Positions 11,996-23,329 of a stretch of DNA of 64,000 nucleotides are shown in pieces (within the stretch, counting starts at the first letter, position 1; each line of letters opens with the position of its first letter). The DNA comes from Ignelater luminosus (taxonomy: Eukaryota > Arthropoda > Insecta > Coleoptera > Elateridae). Under the pieces are notes generated by a model, which did not search any database, was not told where the DNA came from, and was given only the letters and a program-made list of their open reading frames with translations. The stretch is from assembly GCA_011009095.1 (NCBI GenBank), contig VTPC01090705.1:213862-277861 (forward strand). Direction: 5' to 3'. The position numbers were made by a program, and so were the translations under genes.

Positions 11996-12300
11996 GTTAC
12001 ATTCTAAATCCATAGTTGGCGACATAACTCTCTCTCTGATCGTGAATGATTTCCGCGAATCAATGTTACGAGCCAATAGCGAAACAGTGAGGGAGTCTTA
12101 TAAAAGAGCACACATACACCGATGGATGGATGCATCGTGACCACACATGGCGAATGTCTTTTAACTGCGTTCCGGGAGTCATCATCATATCGGTCCCATG
12201 AGATCGCCATCACTAAACTCTACTATATATGTCAATATTGAAATACTTCACCCAAGTTTTAATAGATGAAATTGATTGTAGGTGCACGTACGCGCGCGCT
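11996..12300. promoter_or_regulatory. Compact GC-richer block, candidate conserved non-coding element
   Basis: About 230 bp of mixed-composition, non-repetitive sequence (for example 'ttggcgacataactctctct' and 'gatttccgcgaatcaatgtt') stands out from the surrounding AT-rich, low-complexity DNA. It contains a TATAAAAGAGC motif at about 12099-12109 and GATGGATGGATGCATCG at 12121-12137. No coding similarity is seen. It may be an intronic enhancer or a promoter; function is inferred from composition alone. Confidence 0.25.
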
Positions 12301-15300
12301 CTTTTAGTTTTCTAAACCTTTAAATGGTGATAGAAAGACGGACCGAGAGGTTATTAAGCAATAATTGAAACGCTAATTGAAATTTGTTAAATAACAGCAT
12401 ATAGAATTAGTTTCGGTTTAAGGGAGAGAATAAAATGCTTGAAAGCTACCTGTGTACGGTTAATTGAATCTGTCATGTAACGAAGAAATTAATTAAAAAC
12501 TACCAGCACTAATCGATATTGGATATATAATAAACGTCTACTACCTGTTTTCAAAGTTGGCAATATTGCTTTTATTGGTTTAAAAAAATGGGAAACAATT
12601 ATAATTGAATGTTTACTAATTTAAAAGCCTCAAGCGTTCGAAAAGAATTTAGATCATGCTTTGAATGAGTTTTTGCTTTGAAAATCAAAGTAGGCCGAAA
12701 TTGCAACTTTTGACGATTGCAGGTGACTGTTTACTGTTACTTTTTGTCATTATCACAAACCAGATAAAAAAGACAACTTCTTGACGTTCGCCTTGCTCGA
12801 GCTTAATTTTCTTTTTTAATTTATGCTAATCCCCATTAAGTACTTTCAAGGTGCAAGTCATTTCAAACCATCAATGGGGTGTCAGTTTGTATTACGATAA
12901 TCGTCAAACTGGGCGTTTTAAAAGTTCAATAATAAATTAAACAACTTTTTCCCCTTATCGCTTATATCGATTTCCTGTACAACCAATGGCACTTGTTGGT
13001 GTTTTACAAAAATTCCTAAAAACGTCTTAGCGCAACAAAAAAAAAACAAAACGGAAAGGATACGTCTTAAATATTATAATTACTTTTTGGAAACCAGATC
13101 TACTTAAGTATTCCGGTTGCCTGAAGTAACCTTCACCTCGATCTCTTCACGTGAACTTAATTCACGCAGCCACCGTTTTTTACTCTCCTGCTTCTCTTTT
13201 TTTTAATCTTATTCCTTCTTTAAACATCACACAACTTTTTTAACGGTATATCTTCATCTGTTCGATTCACTTCAAGAAGGCGATGGTCAATGGTTAAAAC
13301 TTGATCAAAGTCACCGATGTCAGCTCAATATCCAGATAAGTGACACGTGAGCGAGGCGAGACGGATTGATAGCAAAATGTGTCGTAAATATCAAGCAGGC
13401 CAAGTACACCGGTGATTACAGACCGTGCAAAAAGCTGCTTTACAATCGGTATGCAACGGCAGCGGTATGTTTTAAAAACGATAATTTTTATCAATTTAAA
13501 TGTATATTTCAAGTCTTGTGTTGAAAATTTAAATAAAATAATTAAAGAAGGTTTAATATGTTTATAAAATTTGATTAATGTGAATAGGGAATTAATTTCA
13601 GCGTTAACTTGATGTCATTAATCTACCTTGATTATGTAACCGCTTTTTTTTCGGGTAAATTTTAATTTATGACCTGAAATATTTTATAAAGCTCTAGACT
13701 CTAGAGAGTCGTCTTGAAGATATTTATGCAAAAACTTTGGTTATGATGAATAATAATTTCCTACGGTGCTTTTCTATAGAAACAGTAGGCCATGCATAAA
13801 ACTAAATGACATAATAATTACTCAGTATGTGGTAAATGCATAATATTACCTGTAAACTAATGAGATCAAATTTACTATTAGCTGGAGATTATTATTTTCT
13901 CCTTTCCTTCGTAATAATTTATATAAAGTTTCAGAATTTACACTCTATTATTGTGATGTGTTTAAATATGCAAATAATATGCCCGTCCGTAATAATATAA
14001 AGGATATAAACATTTTCCGTGTTAATGAAATTGAAAAGATAAACGACAGTAAAATTAGATATGTCTTTATCCAAGTAACTTCCGATTGAAAGTCCGACAT
14101 TATCCTCGCGCTATAGAGCTTCATTTTTAAACTTGAGTGTCTAAATAATAAAGATACAAACAATATGCATGATGGAGCACAATGCCATAAAGGAAATTAA
14201 TTACAATAAACTTATCTTGAAATATAAAAAAATTTAAAACGCTCTTAATGGTTTGCATTCATAAACTCAATGCTATTCTAAGAAACATTAAAATAAAAGC
14301 AGTTGAGGTAACTCATCAATTTTGAAATCTGTTTTAAATTTAATAACGGTTAACCTTGTAGTATTATAACGTTGAGTATTGAACTTTCTTATCACAAATA
14401 TTATGTTGAGATGATCATAAATAATTATACCGATGAAAAATTGTTCTGCAAAAACCTTTATGTAAAGTTACATATATTACAATAATAAATTATATACTAG
14501 ACATTCCCAACAGCAGGTGAAGCAGCTGATGTGTTAATAACATGATGGCATTACAAGACAGTTTAAAAACATGGCAAATAGGTGGTCTCGAAATATATTA
14601 CTAAAAAAACTGTTTTTTTGTGCGCTTCTCTTCTTCAGTTGTGCAATTCACGTAGATATACCAACCACAACAACATGCATGCAGAATTTCTTTGAGATAC
14701 TGTCATAATGAAAAATTTATAGCTCAAGAAGGCTTTGAATAATATATAGTATGTGTTCCCCTGTATGTATGATAAGATTATTTCTAGGCGTTCTTATAAA
14801 TTTAATGTTACTTGCGTAATTTTTAAAAGATAGAAGAACTCCAAGTAACAAGCACAAGGATAAATCAATTTTATTAGCGTTAATTATGATATTATAAAAC
14901 CAAACGTCAAAGCAGATTTTAAATTAAAAACATTAAAAGTCATCTCCATGTTTTAACTCACGAAATACAACGCTAAAAATGAGCAAACACAAGAAAAAGA
15001 AATAAACTAACACGGTTCCGTCTTCTCTACTATATAATCTAAATGCCAACTTTCGCTGTTTTGAGTGGAGACGAATGCGGTAAAACAATTGCTTGGGATA
15101 CCTTCCTGCATGGCTTTTCTCCACTTTCTCAATTTTCAAATTAATTTCAAAACCATGTCTGTTTTTTCTGCCGACATTAAAATGCACCGCGTACTAGAGA
15201 GACGTTTGTATGGCCTAGCCCGAAGCTCGAAGGAGATCAGGATCGGGTTGGGCCATTATCGAAGAAATTTAAAAAATTTCGTTTCTGAATTCGTACATTC

Positions 15301-15440
15301 TGTACGTCTGTCTGTTGCCATGTTCCCGTAGCTTTACATGACATGTTATATATAAAATCAATTTAAAATCTTCTCATTAAGGTACATAATCGATATTTCG
15401 ATATCTCGAGATAAAAGAGATCGAAAACTTTCCTTTTTTT
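12301..15440. other. AT-rich non-coding stretch with small GC-richer patches
   Basis: No gene is supported. Patches with more balanced composition lie at about 13100-13180 (includes ttcacgtgaacttaattcac) and 13290-13460; both lack coding signs. A short GC-richer patch at 15185-15260 precedes the next repeat. Short open frames on both strands match no known family. Confidence 0.45.
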
Positions 15441-15444
15441 AAAT

Positions 15445-15850
15445 TCCGTCATGATCATGCTTGCATTTTCACTGGTTTTTGTACTGAACCGACTATAACA
15501 GTCGCCATTTTCGTACTGACTCGAACTAGCTTTATTTTCATACTGAACTGTACTGCACCGGATCGAAAACTTTTTTTTACTGAGTCAGAATGAAACTGAG
15601 AAATTTCATACCGTACATTAGAAGCCTGCACGGGCTGGTTTCTTGATTAGGCCTTTGTGCGACCTGACCTGAAGTTCAGGTTCGGTTCGGACCTGTTGGG
15701 TCGCTCCTTTCGGCTTGTCAGGTTTTCTCGGGTCATTATTTTAGTACCTAACCGCACCGAAGGATTGTCGTACTGACTATAACACTCTTCATTTTTGTAC
15801 TGATTCGAACAAACTTTATTTTCATACTGAACTGTATTGCACCGGATCGA
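15445..15850. repeat. GC-rich 9-nt/27-nt dispersed repeat, copy 3, with an internal ~284-bp direct duplication
   Basis: The 'gtactga...' 27-nt module appears twice in minus orientation: 'gactataaca' at 15491 and again at 15775, each followed about 50 nt later by 'actgaactgtactgcaccgg' or a near-identical variant. Between them lie the 'gcctgcacgggc' head motif (about 15626) and a 9-mer run (15665-15735). The copy runs directly into the assembly gap, so its true extent is unknown. Confidence 0.7.
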
Positions 15851-16250
15851 NNNNNNNNNNNNNNNNNNNNNNNNNNNNNNNNNNNNNNNNNNNNNNNNNN
15901 NNNNNNNNNNNNNNNNNNNNNNNNNNNNNNNNNNNNNNNNNNNNNNNNNNNNNNNNNNNNNNNNNNNNNNNNNNNNNNNNNNNNNNNNNNNNNNNNNNNN
16001 NNNNNNNNNNNNNNNNNNNNNNNNNNNNNNNNNNNNNNNNNNNNNNNNNNNNNNNNNNNNNNNNNNNNNNNNNNNNNNNNNNNNNNNNNNNNNNNNNNNN
16101 NNNNNNNNNNNNNNNNNNNNNNNNNNNNNNNNNNNNNNNNNNNNNNNNNNNNNNNNNNNNNNNNNNNNNNNNNNNNNNNNNNNNNNNNNNNNNNNNNNNN
16201 NNNNNNNNNNNNNNNNNNNNNNNNNNNNNNNNNNNNNNNNNNNNNNNNNN
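15851..16250. other. Assembly gap of 400 N
   Basis: 400 undetermined bases. The left edge is inside a direct-repeated segment of the GC-rich family, which is the likely reason the assembly breaks here. The round length suggests an estimated or default gap size. Nothing can be said about its content; open frames across it are artefacts. Confidence 0.99.
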
Positions 16251-16439
16251 AAGGTACCTCTGATGGCTGTTTTTGCTCAGAATCGTTTCTGGTTCTTGCC
16301 ACTTAAAATTGGATTATTGCATTACGAATAAGACACAAAAATAGCTGTCAAGAGGCATTTTACCAAACATGGTATAGTAATAATAAATTCGGCGAACTGT
16401 GACATTGGCGAGTTGAAATTTTAGCGAACTGGGAGTAAT

Positions 16440-17240
16440 TCGTTTTAAGAAATTCTGTCATCTCTATTACATCTCGAATTCCAAACTAATAATCTGTTAC
16501 TTATTTAGTGTCTTCTAGTGTTTATAGTATATTCCCAGCGTTTTTCCCAAAATATCCAAACATATAATGGCATTATGAATACCTAAACTCAATTTGGCCC
16601 TTTACATATATTTTTTTTTGAATTTTCGTACAATCAAGCGTCACGGATTATCTAAAGATTTTCTACATTTTGAATGGCATGAAGTAATCTGTAATTTTGA
16701 ACTATCTGTTGATTGTTTAGTGTTTTGAAGTGCTTAGAGTCGGTTTTTTTTAGAATCTCCAGACATTTAATAGAACTAAAACTTTATATCTTCAGACTAG
16801 TTACAGGACCTAAAAATCCTTAAATATAAATTACACCACGAAAATCAATCTATACCAAGCAGCATCATTTGATATTATGTGTATCATGTCTAATACCAAG
16901 TGTAATTGAATGATTTTCACTTCCTATCACTAGTCTGGGCCCTGATAAGTCCTTAAGTACGTTTTGCAAGACGTATTTTTTGTGCAATCAGCGTATTGCT
17001 ACGGATTATCCAAAGATTCTTCTGAATTTCGAATGACCTGACGTAGTGCTAATTTCAAACAAATAATCTGTTGGTTATTTAGTGTCTACGGGTTTAGAGT
17101 AGATTTCCAGCATTTTCCGAGAATTTTCAGACATTTACTAAACCTATCTGTAAGTATCTAAGTAGGGTTTGCAAGCTGTACTCTTTGTACGATCAGAGTA
17201 ATGCCCAGAATTATCTACATCACAGTCGCACTGAGAAAAA
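16440..17240. repeat. Short tandem array, ~210-bp basic unit
   Basis: The phrase 'taatctgtt...ttatttagtgtcttc' begins near 16491, 16704 and 17058, and 'ggattatc(t/c)aaagatt' appears near 16645 and 16996. Spacings of about 214 and 354 suggest a ~210-bp unit with one copy enlarged by about 140 bp. Sequence is AT-rich and no coding capacity is apparent. 16251-16440 holds nothing recognisable. Confidence 0.55.
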
Positions 17241-17590
17241 AGCGTCTCTTCATGTATTTGGCACTTTTCAGCTTATTCTAGCTAGTTCTGAAACTGCAAT
17301 TTTGAAAATCGACTACAATTGTAGGTTAATTTGTTTGCATAAGTTCGAGAATTGCACCGACATGCTGCCTCCTTTGCTCCCCGCATTTCAAAGGGTACGG
17401 AGATGACACTATATTGACTGCCGTAGCAGCTTTAAGGAAAACAAGATTGAGGAATAAAAGAAAGGAGGATAAAAGTCACACGCTCTATTTGGTTGAGGGA
17501 TGATGACAAGCCAGACAATAGCCTTTTCACATCCAAATCGGACTCTGGACTTTACCAAGTCAATAGAGAAACTTCTACTTTTAGAAGTGT

Positions 17591-17875
17591 GTAGATGTCC
17601 GACCGTTGCCGAAATGCACTGAAAGAAAAGAATCCGAGAAAAGAACTAAAGTAAAATCCATCATTTATATCGACACCCCAGAACAGAAGGAAATAAGTAC
17701 TAAAAAACCAAAAAATTGCAATAAATTTATTCCCAAAGCTAAAGGTCAAAAAGAGGAAGCACTTTTAAAAGCGCTCTCTTCGCTGACAGCAGCGCATTTA
17801 CTGTTCATGGACGCAACCATTGAAAATCACTCAAATTTCTACTTTGAACCGGTAATTATAGTTACGAAGACGTAA
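17591..17875 (+). pseudogene. pogo/Tigger-like transposase C-terminal remnant
   Basis: The frame starting at 17591 reads VDVRPLPKCTERKESEKRTK followed by VKSIIYIDTPEQKEI, and stops at 17875. The 'RP.PK....R...(K)..S.I.TDTPEK..' pattern is typical of the C-terminal tail after the DDE domain in pogo/Tigger (CENP-B-like) transposases of animals. The catalytic domain is not found upstream; 17250-17590 is GC-richer and may contain highly decayed sequence. Assignment rests on a short pattern and is moderate. It could be a fragment of another transposase with a basic tail. Confidence 0.45.
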
Positions 17876-17879
17876 ATTG

Positions 17880-18235
17880 ACTCTAAAGATAGCCATATCA
17901 AGCTTCTCATTGCATCTCTTTACTGAAATTAATGAAAGGTTGTATTGAAATGTCCGTTTTGTCAGATTATTACTTTTTTTTTCTGAAATTTTGGCAATCA
18001 TCACAAGATCTCTATCAAACGATCTTTATGGAGATTTGCATTTAATTATGGTTTTGACGAGGAAGTTTTCGTGAAGCAGGTACACAAAAAAACAATTTCG
18101 CAATTCCAAATCATCTCTCAAAATATTACAACTACTTTTAAAAAGGATGATGCAAAAAGTTTTGTTGTTTTCATTTGAAATTTATAGTCGACACGAGATG
18201 ACGCAGAAAATGGTATACTAGTTAATATAATGCAA
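17880..18235. other. AT-rich non-coding stretch
   Basis: Nothing recognisable. Confidence 0.5.
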
Positions 18236-18600
18236 CATCCGTTTTTTCGAAATCCGATCCGTTTGCTAATTTATTATAGTATAAGCCTGCTCTCCCCGCG
18301 TGTAAAAGTGAAGTGGGTCCAAGAGCGCGCGGCGAAAATTACGCAAGCAAATCAATTACCGACATCTAGTAAACCTGTAGTGCGCTCATACATCAGCGTG
18401 CATTACCCAACTCGGCCGGTCCGGCTAATGGTCACGACTTGGCCATTTACCTCCGGCAGAGAGACTTATCGGCGGATAAATTGCCGCCGCTCGAATTTTC
18501 ATGTCAGCACACAATAGATCTGAGATACACGCAGCCTGTGTGAGGTATATTGACAGTTGTATGAAACAGCGCGTGTTCGACGTCCACGGAATGAAAATTT
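18236..18600. promoter_or_regulatory. GC-richer, non-repetitive block in the apterous region; candidate cis-regulatory element
   Basis: About 300 bp of balanced composition stands out from AT-rich surroundings. It contains several TAAT-type homeodomain cores (aagcaaatcaattaccgac, ccggctaatggtcac) and 'ggccggtccggc'. A 95-codon open frame on the plus strand matches no family and codes low-complexity basic sequence, so coding is unlikely. About 2 kb downstream of the apterous LIM1 exon, it probably lies in the following intron. An enhancer role is inferred from composition and position only. Confidence 0.35.
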
Positions 18601-20517
18601 ACAAAAGGGATGATCATGTTAATATAGTTAGTAATGGGATGTATCAATAAGGAGATCGAAACAACAACGGCAACGAAGAAAAAAAAACGGAAATTATCAA
18701 TGTCGATTTAACTTGCGATACAATTTTTCGATTTATATTTTTAATCGATATACATCTAAACACGAGATGACCCAGAAAACTAAACCACCTTGGGGGGATA
18801 CTTTTAAGTTAGACCATGTAATTAATTGTCGGAGCTACTGCACCTTTTTATTATTCATATATAATACAATTTTTTATGACTGTATTTAAAGGACAAGTAC
18901 ATTGAAAGTAAATTTCTGAGAGATTAATATCCACTAGCTGCAGATTCACTGATGATATTGCAGATTTTTTTAACAAACGTAAAAGGTCTAGCTTTCATTG
19001 CAATTTAATACAAGAAAGACTAATTAGCTAGTTTTGTTTTGTTATTGAAATTACTCGATTCAAAACTAAAAACAAATCTGGCGACCTCAAATTTTTAAAT
19101 ACGGTCCTGTAGACTTTGTTATAAACAATGTTAAGTTATTCTGATATAAAGCTTCCTTTGCGAAATTATGGTTCTAATTGAATTTAATCATAAAACTCAT
19201 TGTATTTTGCAGATTTTAGGAAAATTCCACGAGAGACTTCAACGTTGCGTTAAGCAACAAACCCGCAATCATCCTGAAATATCTCGCCTTTGATTGTTTG
19301 TAAGAGCTTTTATATGTGGTTTCTAATTCTTAAAATGCTTCTCGTTTATTTAGACAAGCGTTTAATACATTTAAAGAATGCTAAATAATAAAATGCAAGT
19401 TATGAAAGGAAAATGCTCCATTCCAATATAGACTCGAGAGCATGACCTATATTCAAAACAAAACAAGCGAACGAGTTATCAATCTTCAACAAGTGCACAA
19501 TTAAAAAAAGAAACTGGTCCTCCAATATACACACACACACTCGCATACACACATATATTTAACTTTGTAGAATATCCATTCGGGAGTAAATCATTCCGTC
19601 AAATGTTTAGCATACCTCGACTCGACTTTCATATACAGTAGTGAAAGAGGATGGCATTAAAACATTAATATACCTCGTTATACAATTAATCACGGACGGT
19701 CGTTTTCATATTCAAACGGTAGCGCCGTGTATTCCGTAAATACTCAGACTTACTGTTATTTGCCGGAACGTTCGTTTTATTTTCGTTTCGTTCCTTTTAT
19801 GTGAAATTGTTTGAATGCATACTTCGCTACCGTTTTCTTTTATGCAAAATAAGATTTTATTTAAATAACTTGGAACTAACATAACATTCGAGTATACAAC
19901 CCCATAATTGTTTCGTTTTCAGTTTTTATCCTTCCGTCTCGCTCGAAAGCCGTTCATCTATCTCCCTTTATTGCTCATAAATAATACCAGCTTATAAATA
20001 ACATTGAGGAATTAAAAGTATGTCGGTCGTTAACAAGACATAGCAAAAGAATAAAGGATCTGAAACCTCGTATTTAAGTGGCTTTAACTTAGAAATAATA
20101 AAACCTTTTTAAAGATTGTTCATAAAATTTGACCTCAATGCTTATACGCATAACATACACACTATCAGCGTTCAATCTATATCTTTTCCCCTTTCAAACG
20201 TAGCAAATTTAACAAATTTTTTATGTTCCTATTTTTTATATTTTTCGTTAAGGAAACCTGAGACAGATTGATTTGCGTATGGGTGACTTAGATCAACTTT
20301 TTAACTCGTTCACAAATGAAACGAGCCGAATAAATTTTATGAATTCGTCGACAGATCACTGAGCTGACAACACCGTTAATTTTACTGAAACGGTTTCGAA
20401 ATAATTTTTTTTCTCTCGTTTTTTATTTTTCATCGAATTACTATTTTATTGGAGTGTAAACGTTCAAATATTTTCTTTGAAGAATTCTAAAACTTATAAA
20501 CATCAAAATCGACTTAC
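18601..20517 (-). other. ap: Probable apterous intron (downstream of the LIM1 exon)
   Basis: It begins with the donor gtaagtc on the minus strand (20517 downward). No second LIM or homeodomain exon was recognised here or further left. A CA/AC microsatellite lies at about 19530-19555. The sequence at 20300-20345 includes a small inverted repeat (ctcgtt...aacgag). Confidence 0.5.
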
Positions 20518-21026
20518 CGATAATAATCCTTCTTGCAATAAATATTTCCGTCCCTCGAAAAGCAAGTGACTTCACCATCGAGTGTATTTCGACACTGACA
20601 GCATTGAAGACAAGCCGCATGCCATCTTCTATCAACAGCTTGCAGATAGAAACGGTCAGCAATTCTCAGTCCGCATCCGGCACAAATTGCGGCTTCGTCC
20701 CCGTTCGCAGGAGGCGTAGGTGGTGTCCCAGGTGGTTGAATTGGTTCTAATTTTGGAATATGTTCTAGTTTAGGTATTTGGTGTTCGTACGACGAGTGCG
20801 GCCTGCACAATTCAGCCGGCGTCCTGCAGACGTCCGTGTGGTGGGGCCGGCAGATATCAGAGGAACAAGACGACTGATGGTGGTTGTTATTCGATGGGGT
20901 GCTGCAAGAACTGCCGCTTGAAATGCTGGGGTCTACGTCCCCCATTGACGATTCGCACGAAGGAAGATTCGGCGAGAGGTCGCGGGATGGGTCGTACGCC
21001 GGGCCTATGTACTGCTCGTGCTGCTG
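20518..21026 (-). CDS. ap: apterous (LIM-homeobox, Lhx2/9 class), exon encoding N-terminal region and LIM domain 1
   Basis: Apterous is a LIM-homeodomain transcription factor that specifies dorsal wing and neuronal fate in insects; its LIM domains bind the Chip/LDB cofactor. This 509-nt exon gives 169 complete codons. Residues 1-114 are a Ser/His/Pro-rich linker (SSCSSDICRPHH; IPKLEHIPKLEP; PPGTPPTPP). Residues 115-167 form a full LIM domain: CAGC, 17 residues, H-AA-C, LQ, C, CQ, C, 18 residues, C-KK-D, so all eight zinc ligands are present. Motifs DRFYLQAVDRRWH and FSRDGNIYC point to apterous/Lhx2/9 rather than Lim1, islet or Awh. The acceptor is ttttttcag before 21026; the donor is TATCG|gtaagtc at 20517. 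The reading frame enters at phase 0 and leaves after the second base of an Arg codon. LIM2 and the homeodomain must lie further downstream, outside what I can recognise in this window. Confidence 0.93.
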
Positions 21027-21040
21027 CTGAAAAAACAGAG
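21018..21040 (-). promoter_or_regulatory. ap: Tandem NAG splice acceptor of the apterous LIM1 exon
   Basis: On the minus strand the polypyrimidine tract (ctctgttttttc) is followed by cag-cag-cag. Splicing at the first AG gives exon start 21026; use of the next AGs would start at 21023 or 21020 and drop one or two Gln residues without changing frame. The first AG is the expected default. Confidence 0.6.
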
Positions 21041-22390
21041 ATAAAATATTATAAAATATTAAAATTAAGATCTGATTAGGAATTAATTATAGAAAATTAA
21101 AAAGGGGATTCTGCATGCACGATGTTTCTAGGTAAAATATTCATTTACTTTCTCGTGAAACCGCGACCTCAAAAAATATTCAAGGTAATGGTTGATTCTT
21201 TTTTGGTTATTAAACAGGAATAAATCAAGTCGTGGCATTTTTTATTTCGAGATAAAAATCAGATTATGATCCAAGGCAAAAACCAAGTATGGCTTTTAGG
21301 CGAATGCGCAACTAACTAATATCAACTAGTGACAGAGATTTCTACACCTTGAACAAATCTTACGATTTTAAGATTCCGATTGATATTATTCATTGATTTA
21401 TAACTCATTAAACTCATTTTTTCTGCATATTATACGATTGCTCCTCATTTGAAAACACGCAAAACTAGGCTTTATTAAAAGAATGACGTGTGAGATAACT
21501 GTCGTTTTCATATTCAAATATAGGAACTAATTGTGCTATTTGCATTAATGTAACGAGCATAAATCAGCAATTTACGTAAGTTAATCTGTCAGTTCTGTTA
21601 TGTCGGCCAGAGTTCTCAAAAATCTAAAGAAATAAGAGTCGGCAAGAAATTTATTTGTATAAGAAACAGCTTTGGTGAGAGGTGGAGAAGTTATACCATA
21701 CCGGTACGTTTGTGGATCAAAATTAACTAAAATAAGTTTCTCAAACGTCGAGCCAGTTCTTTTCATCCACTAAAACATTCCAGTTTCTCGAAGAACCAAT
21801 GTTTTGACAATCAAAACTGTTATTGTTTGTCTTAATAGATAAAGAATTTTAGAAAACTTCTGATTTCTTTCATATACAAGAGATACCTCAAGAAATACAT
21901 TCGATCGTTACAGATACGGAAAGAACGAATAGTGTTAGAAGATGCGTAGTCCATGCTTCTAAAGGTGTGTTCTTTAAAAGAAAGAAATGAAAACTATTCA
22001 ATTTAAAAATTAAAAAGGATCAAATCAGTTAGAGATGATTCAAACTGGTTGAAAACAGGCGAAAGTGTCTTTGGTATCTCTACGTTGTAACAAGAAGTTG
22101 AACCAGAATTAGCTTCAAACAGTCAAAGATACAGTTCTACTATATACTTAAATTGTTATGCTGGGACCGTATGTTATATCAGAGATTCAGACAGCTGACT
22201 AAGAATGAACTAATATTTCTCTGAAAGAAAACAGAAACAATCAACATTTAAGCTAAACTAAACATCGCTCTGAAATAGGAAGAAGAATCGAAGGAAACGT
22301 GAATGAAAAAACTTTTCCAGCAAAACTATTCCCTCTGGAAACATCAAAACGTCATAATCAAAATGTGAGTTTTGTTTCTCCTTATACTTT
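21041..22390 (-). other. ap: Probable apterous intron, upstream of the LIM1 exon
   Basis: AT-rich, no recognisable gene, RNA or transposon. Assigned as intron because a phase-compatible candidate upstream exon lies at 29369-29441. Confidence 0.4.
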
Positions 22391-22394
22391 AGGA

Positions 22395-23250
22395 AGCACC
22401 GTGGGCTAGAGTCCTGCACGGTGCGAGGTTTCCAGGCCCGACTGGAGATAGACTTGACGCGGCCCGAAAAGAACCCGGTAACTGTTTGAAATACTTGACA
22501 GACCCTAATTGACCCAATTGACAAAATAAGCCCAAAAAGCCTTGTAGAATTTTATACCCATCCTATGGTACAGTACAAGAATTCTCCTCTCGGTTCAGTA
22601 TGAAAATAATGCTTGTCCGGGCTAGTACGAAACTTAGGCCTGTCCGAGACAGTACGAAAAGGATCTCGGTTCGCTGCACAATGAAAATCGTCCGCTTCGG
22701 ATCAATACAGAAATAGCGACCTGAAAAGTCCGACTGACCCGGCAGAGCCGAACAGAACGACAGTCCCAAACAGCCCGATAAACTCGAGAGACCTGAACAG
22801 CCCGATAGACCCTATGGCCTCATAGTGCGTCTGAACCAATACGGAAAAGATCTCGATTTGGTGTGATACAAAAATTACGGCCCGAAAAGCTTGACCGACC
22901 CGACAGGACCGAACAACTCGAGAGTCCCAAACAGCTCGAGAAGACCAATAGAGCCGATAGGCCCAAGAGACCCGAACAGCCCGATAGACCCTAATGGCCC
23001 CATAGTACGTCCGAGTGAGTATAGAAAAGATCTCGATTTGGTGCGATACGAAAATCGTCTACTTCGGATCAGTACAGAAATAACGACCTGAAAAGCTAAA
23101 CCGACCCGACAGGGCCGAGAAGCACGAAAAGGCCGGTAGGCCCCAGAGACTCGAGCAGCCCGGCAAATCCTAACAGGCCGATAGATTTCTAAACTGAGGC
23201 CTGGCCCGATGCGAACCCGAATTTCTGTCCGGGTCGCGTAAAAGTCCGAC
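22395..23250 (+). repeat. GC-rich 9-nt/27-nt dispersed repeat, copy 4 (longest)
   Basis: The head at 22415-22500 (cctgcacggtgcgaggtttc, then aacttgacgcggcccg, then acccggtaact) is followed by alternating modules: 27-nt units 22565-22715 ('cagtatgaaaat', 'agtacgaaa', 'cgtccgcttcggatca'), 9-mers 22720-22815, a second 27-nt stretch 22830-22885, 9-mers to 23000, a third 27-nt stretch 23005-23085, then 9-mers to about 23190 and the tail 'gatttctaaactgaggcc'. The minus-strand translation of 22563-22769 shows a strict 9-residue period (RTEILFVLS, RTGLSFVLA, RTSIIFILN). No gene is inferred. Confidence 0.8.
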
Positions 23251-23329
23251 CAAAAAAAGCAAGTTTCTACCTTACAAATTGCAGTGTTCACATTACTGTA
23301 TGGTAGTTTTCAAGAACATTCAAGTTTTC

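Noticed and set aside
15748-16331. Open frames of 164-184 codons spanning the gap
   Set aside because: They consist mostly of undetermined bases.
1-20517. apterous LIM2 and homeodomain exons downstream of the LIM1 exon
   Set aside because: I looked for Cys/His-rich and homeodomain signatures on the minus strand and found none; they may lie outside the window or in the gap.
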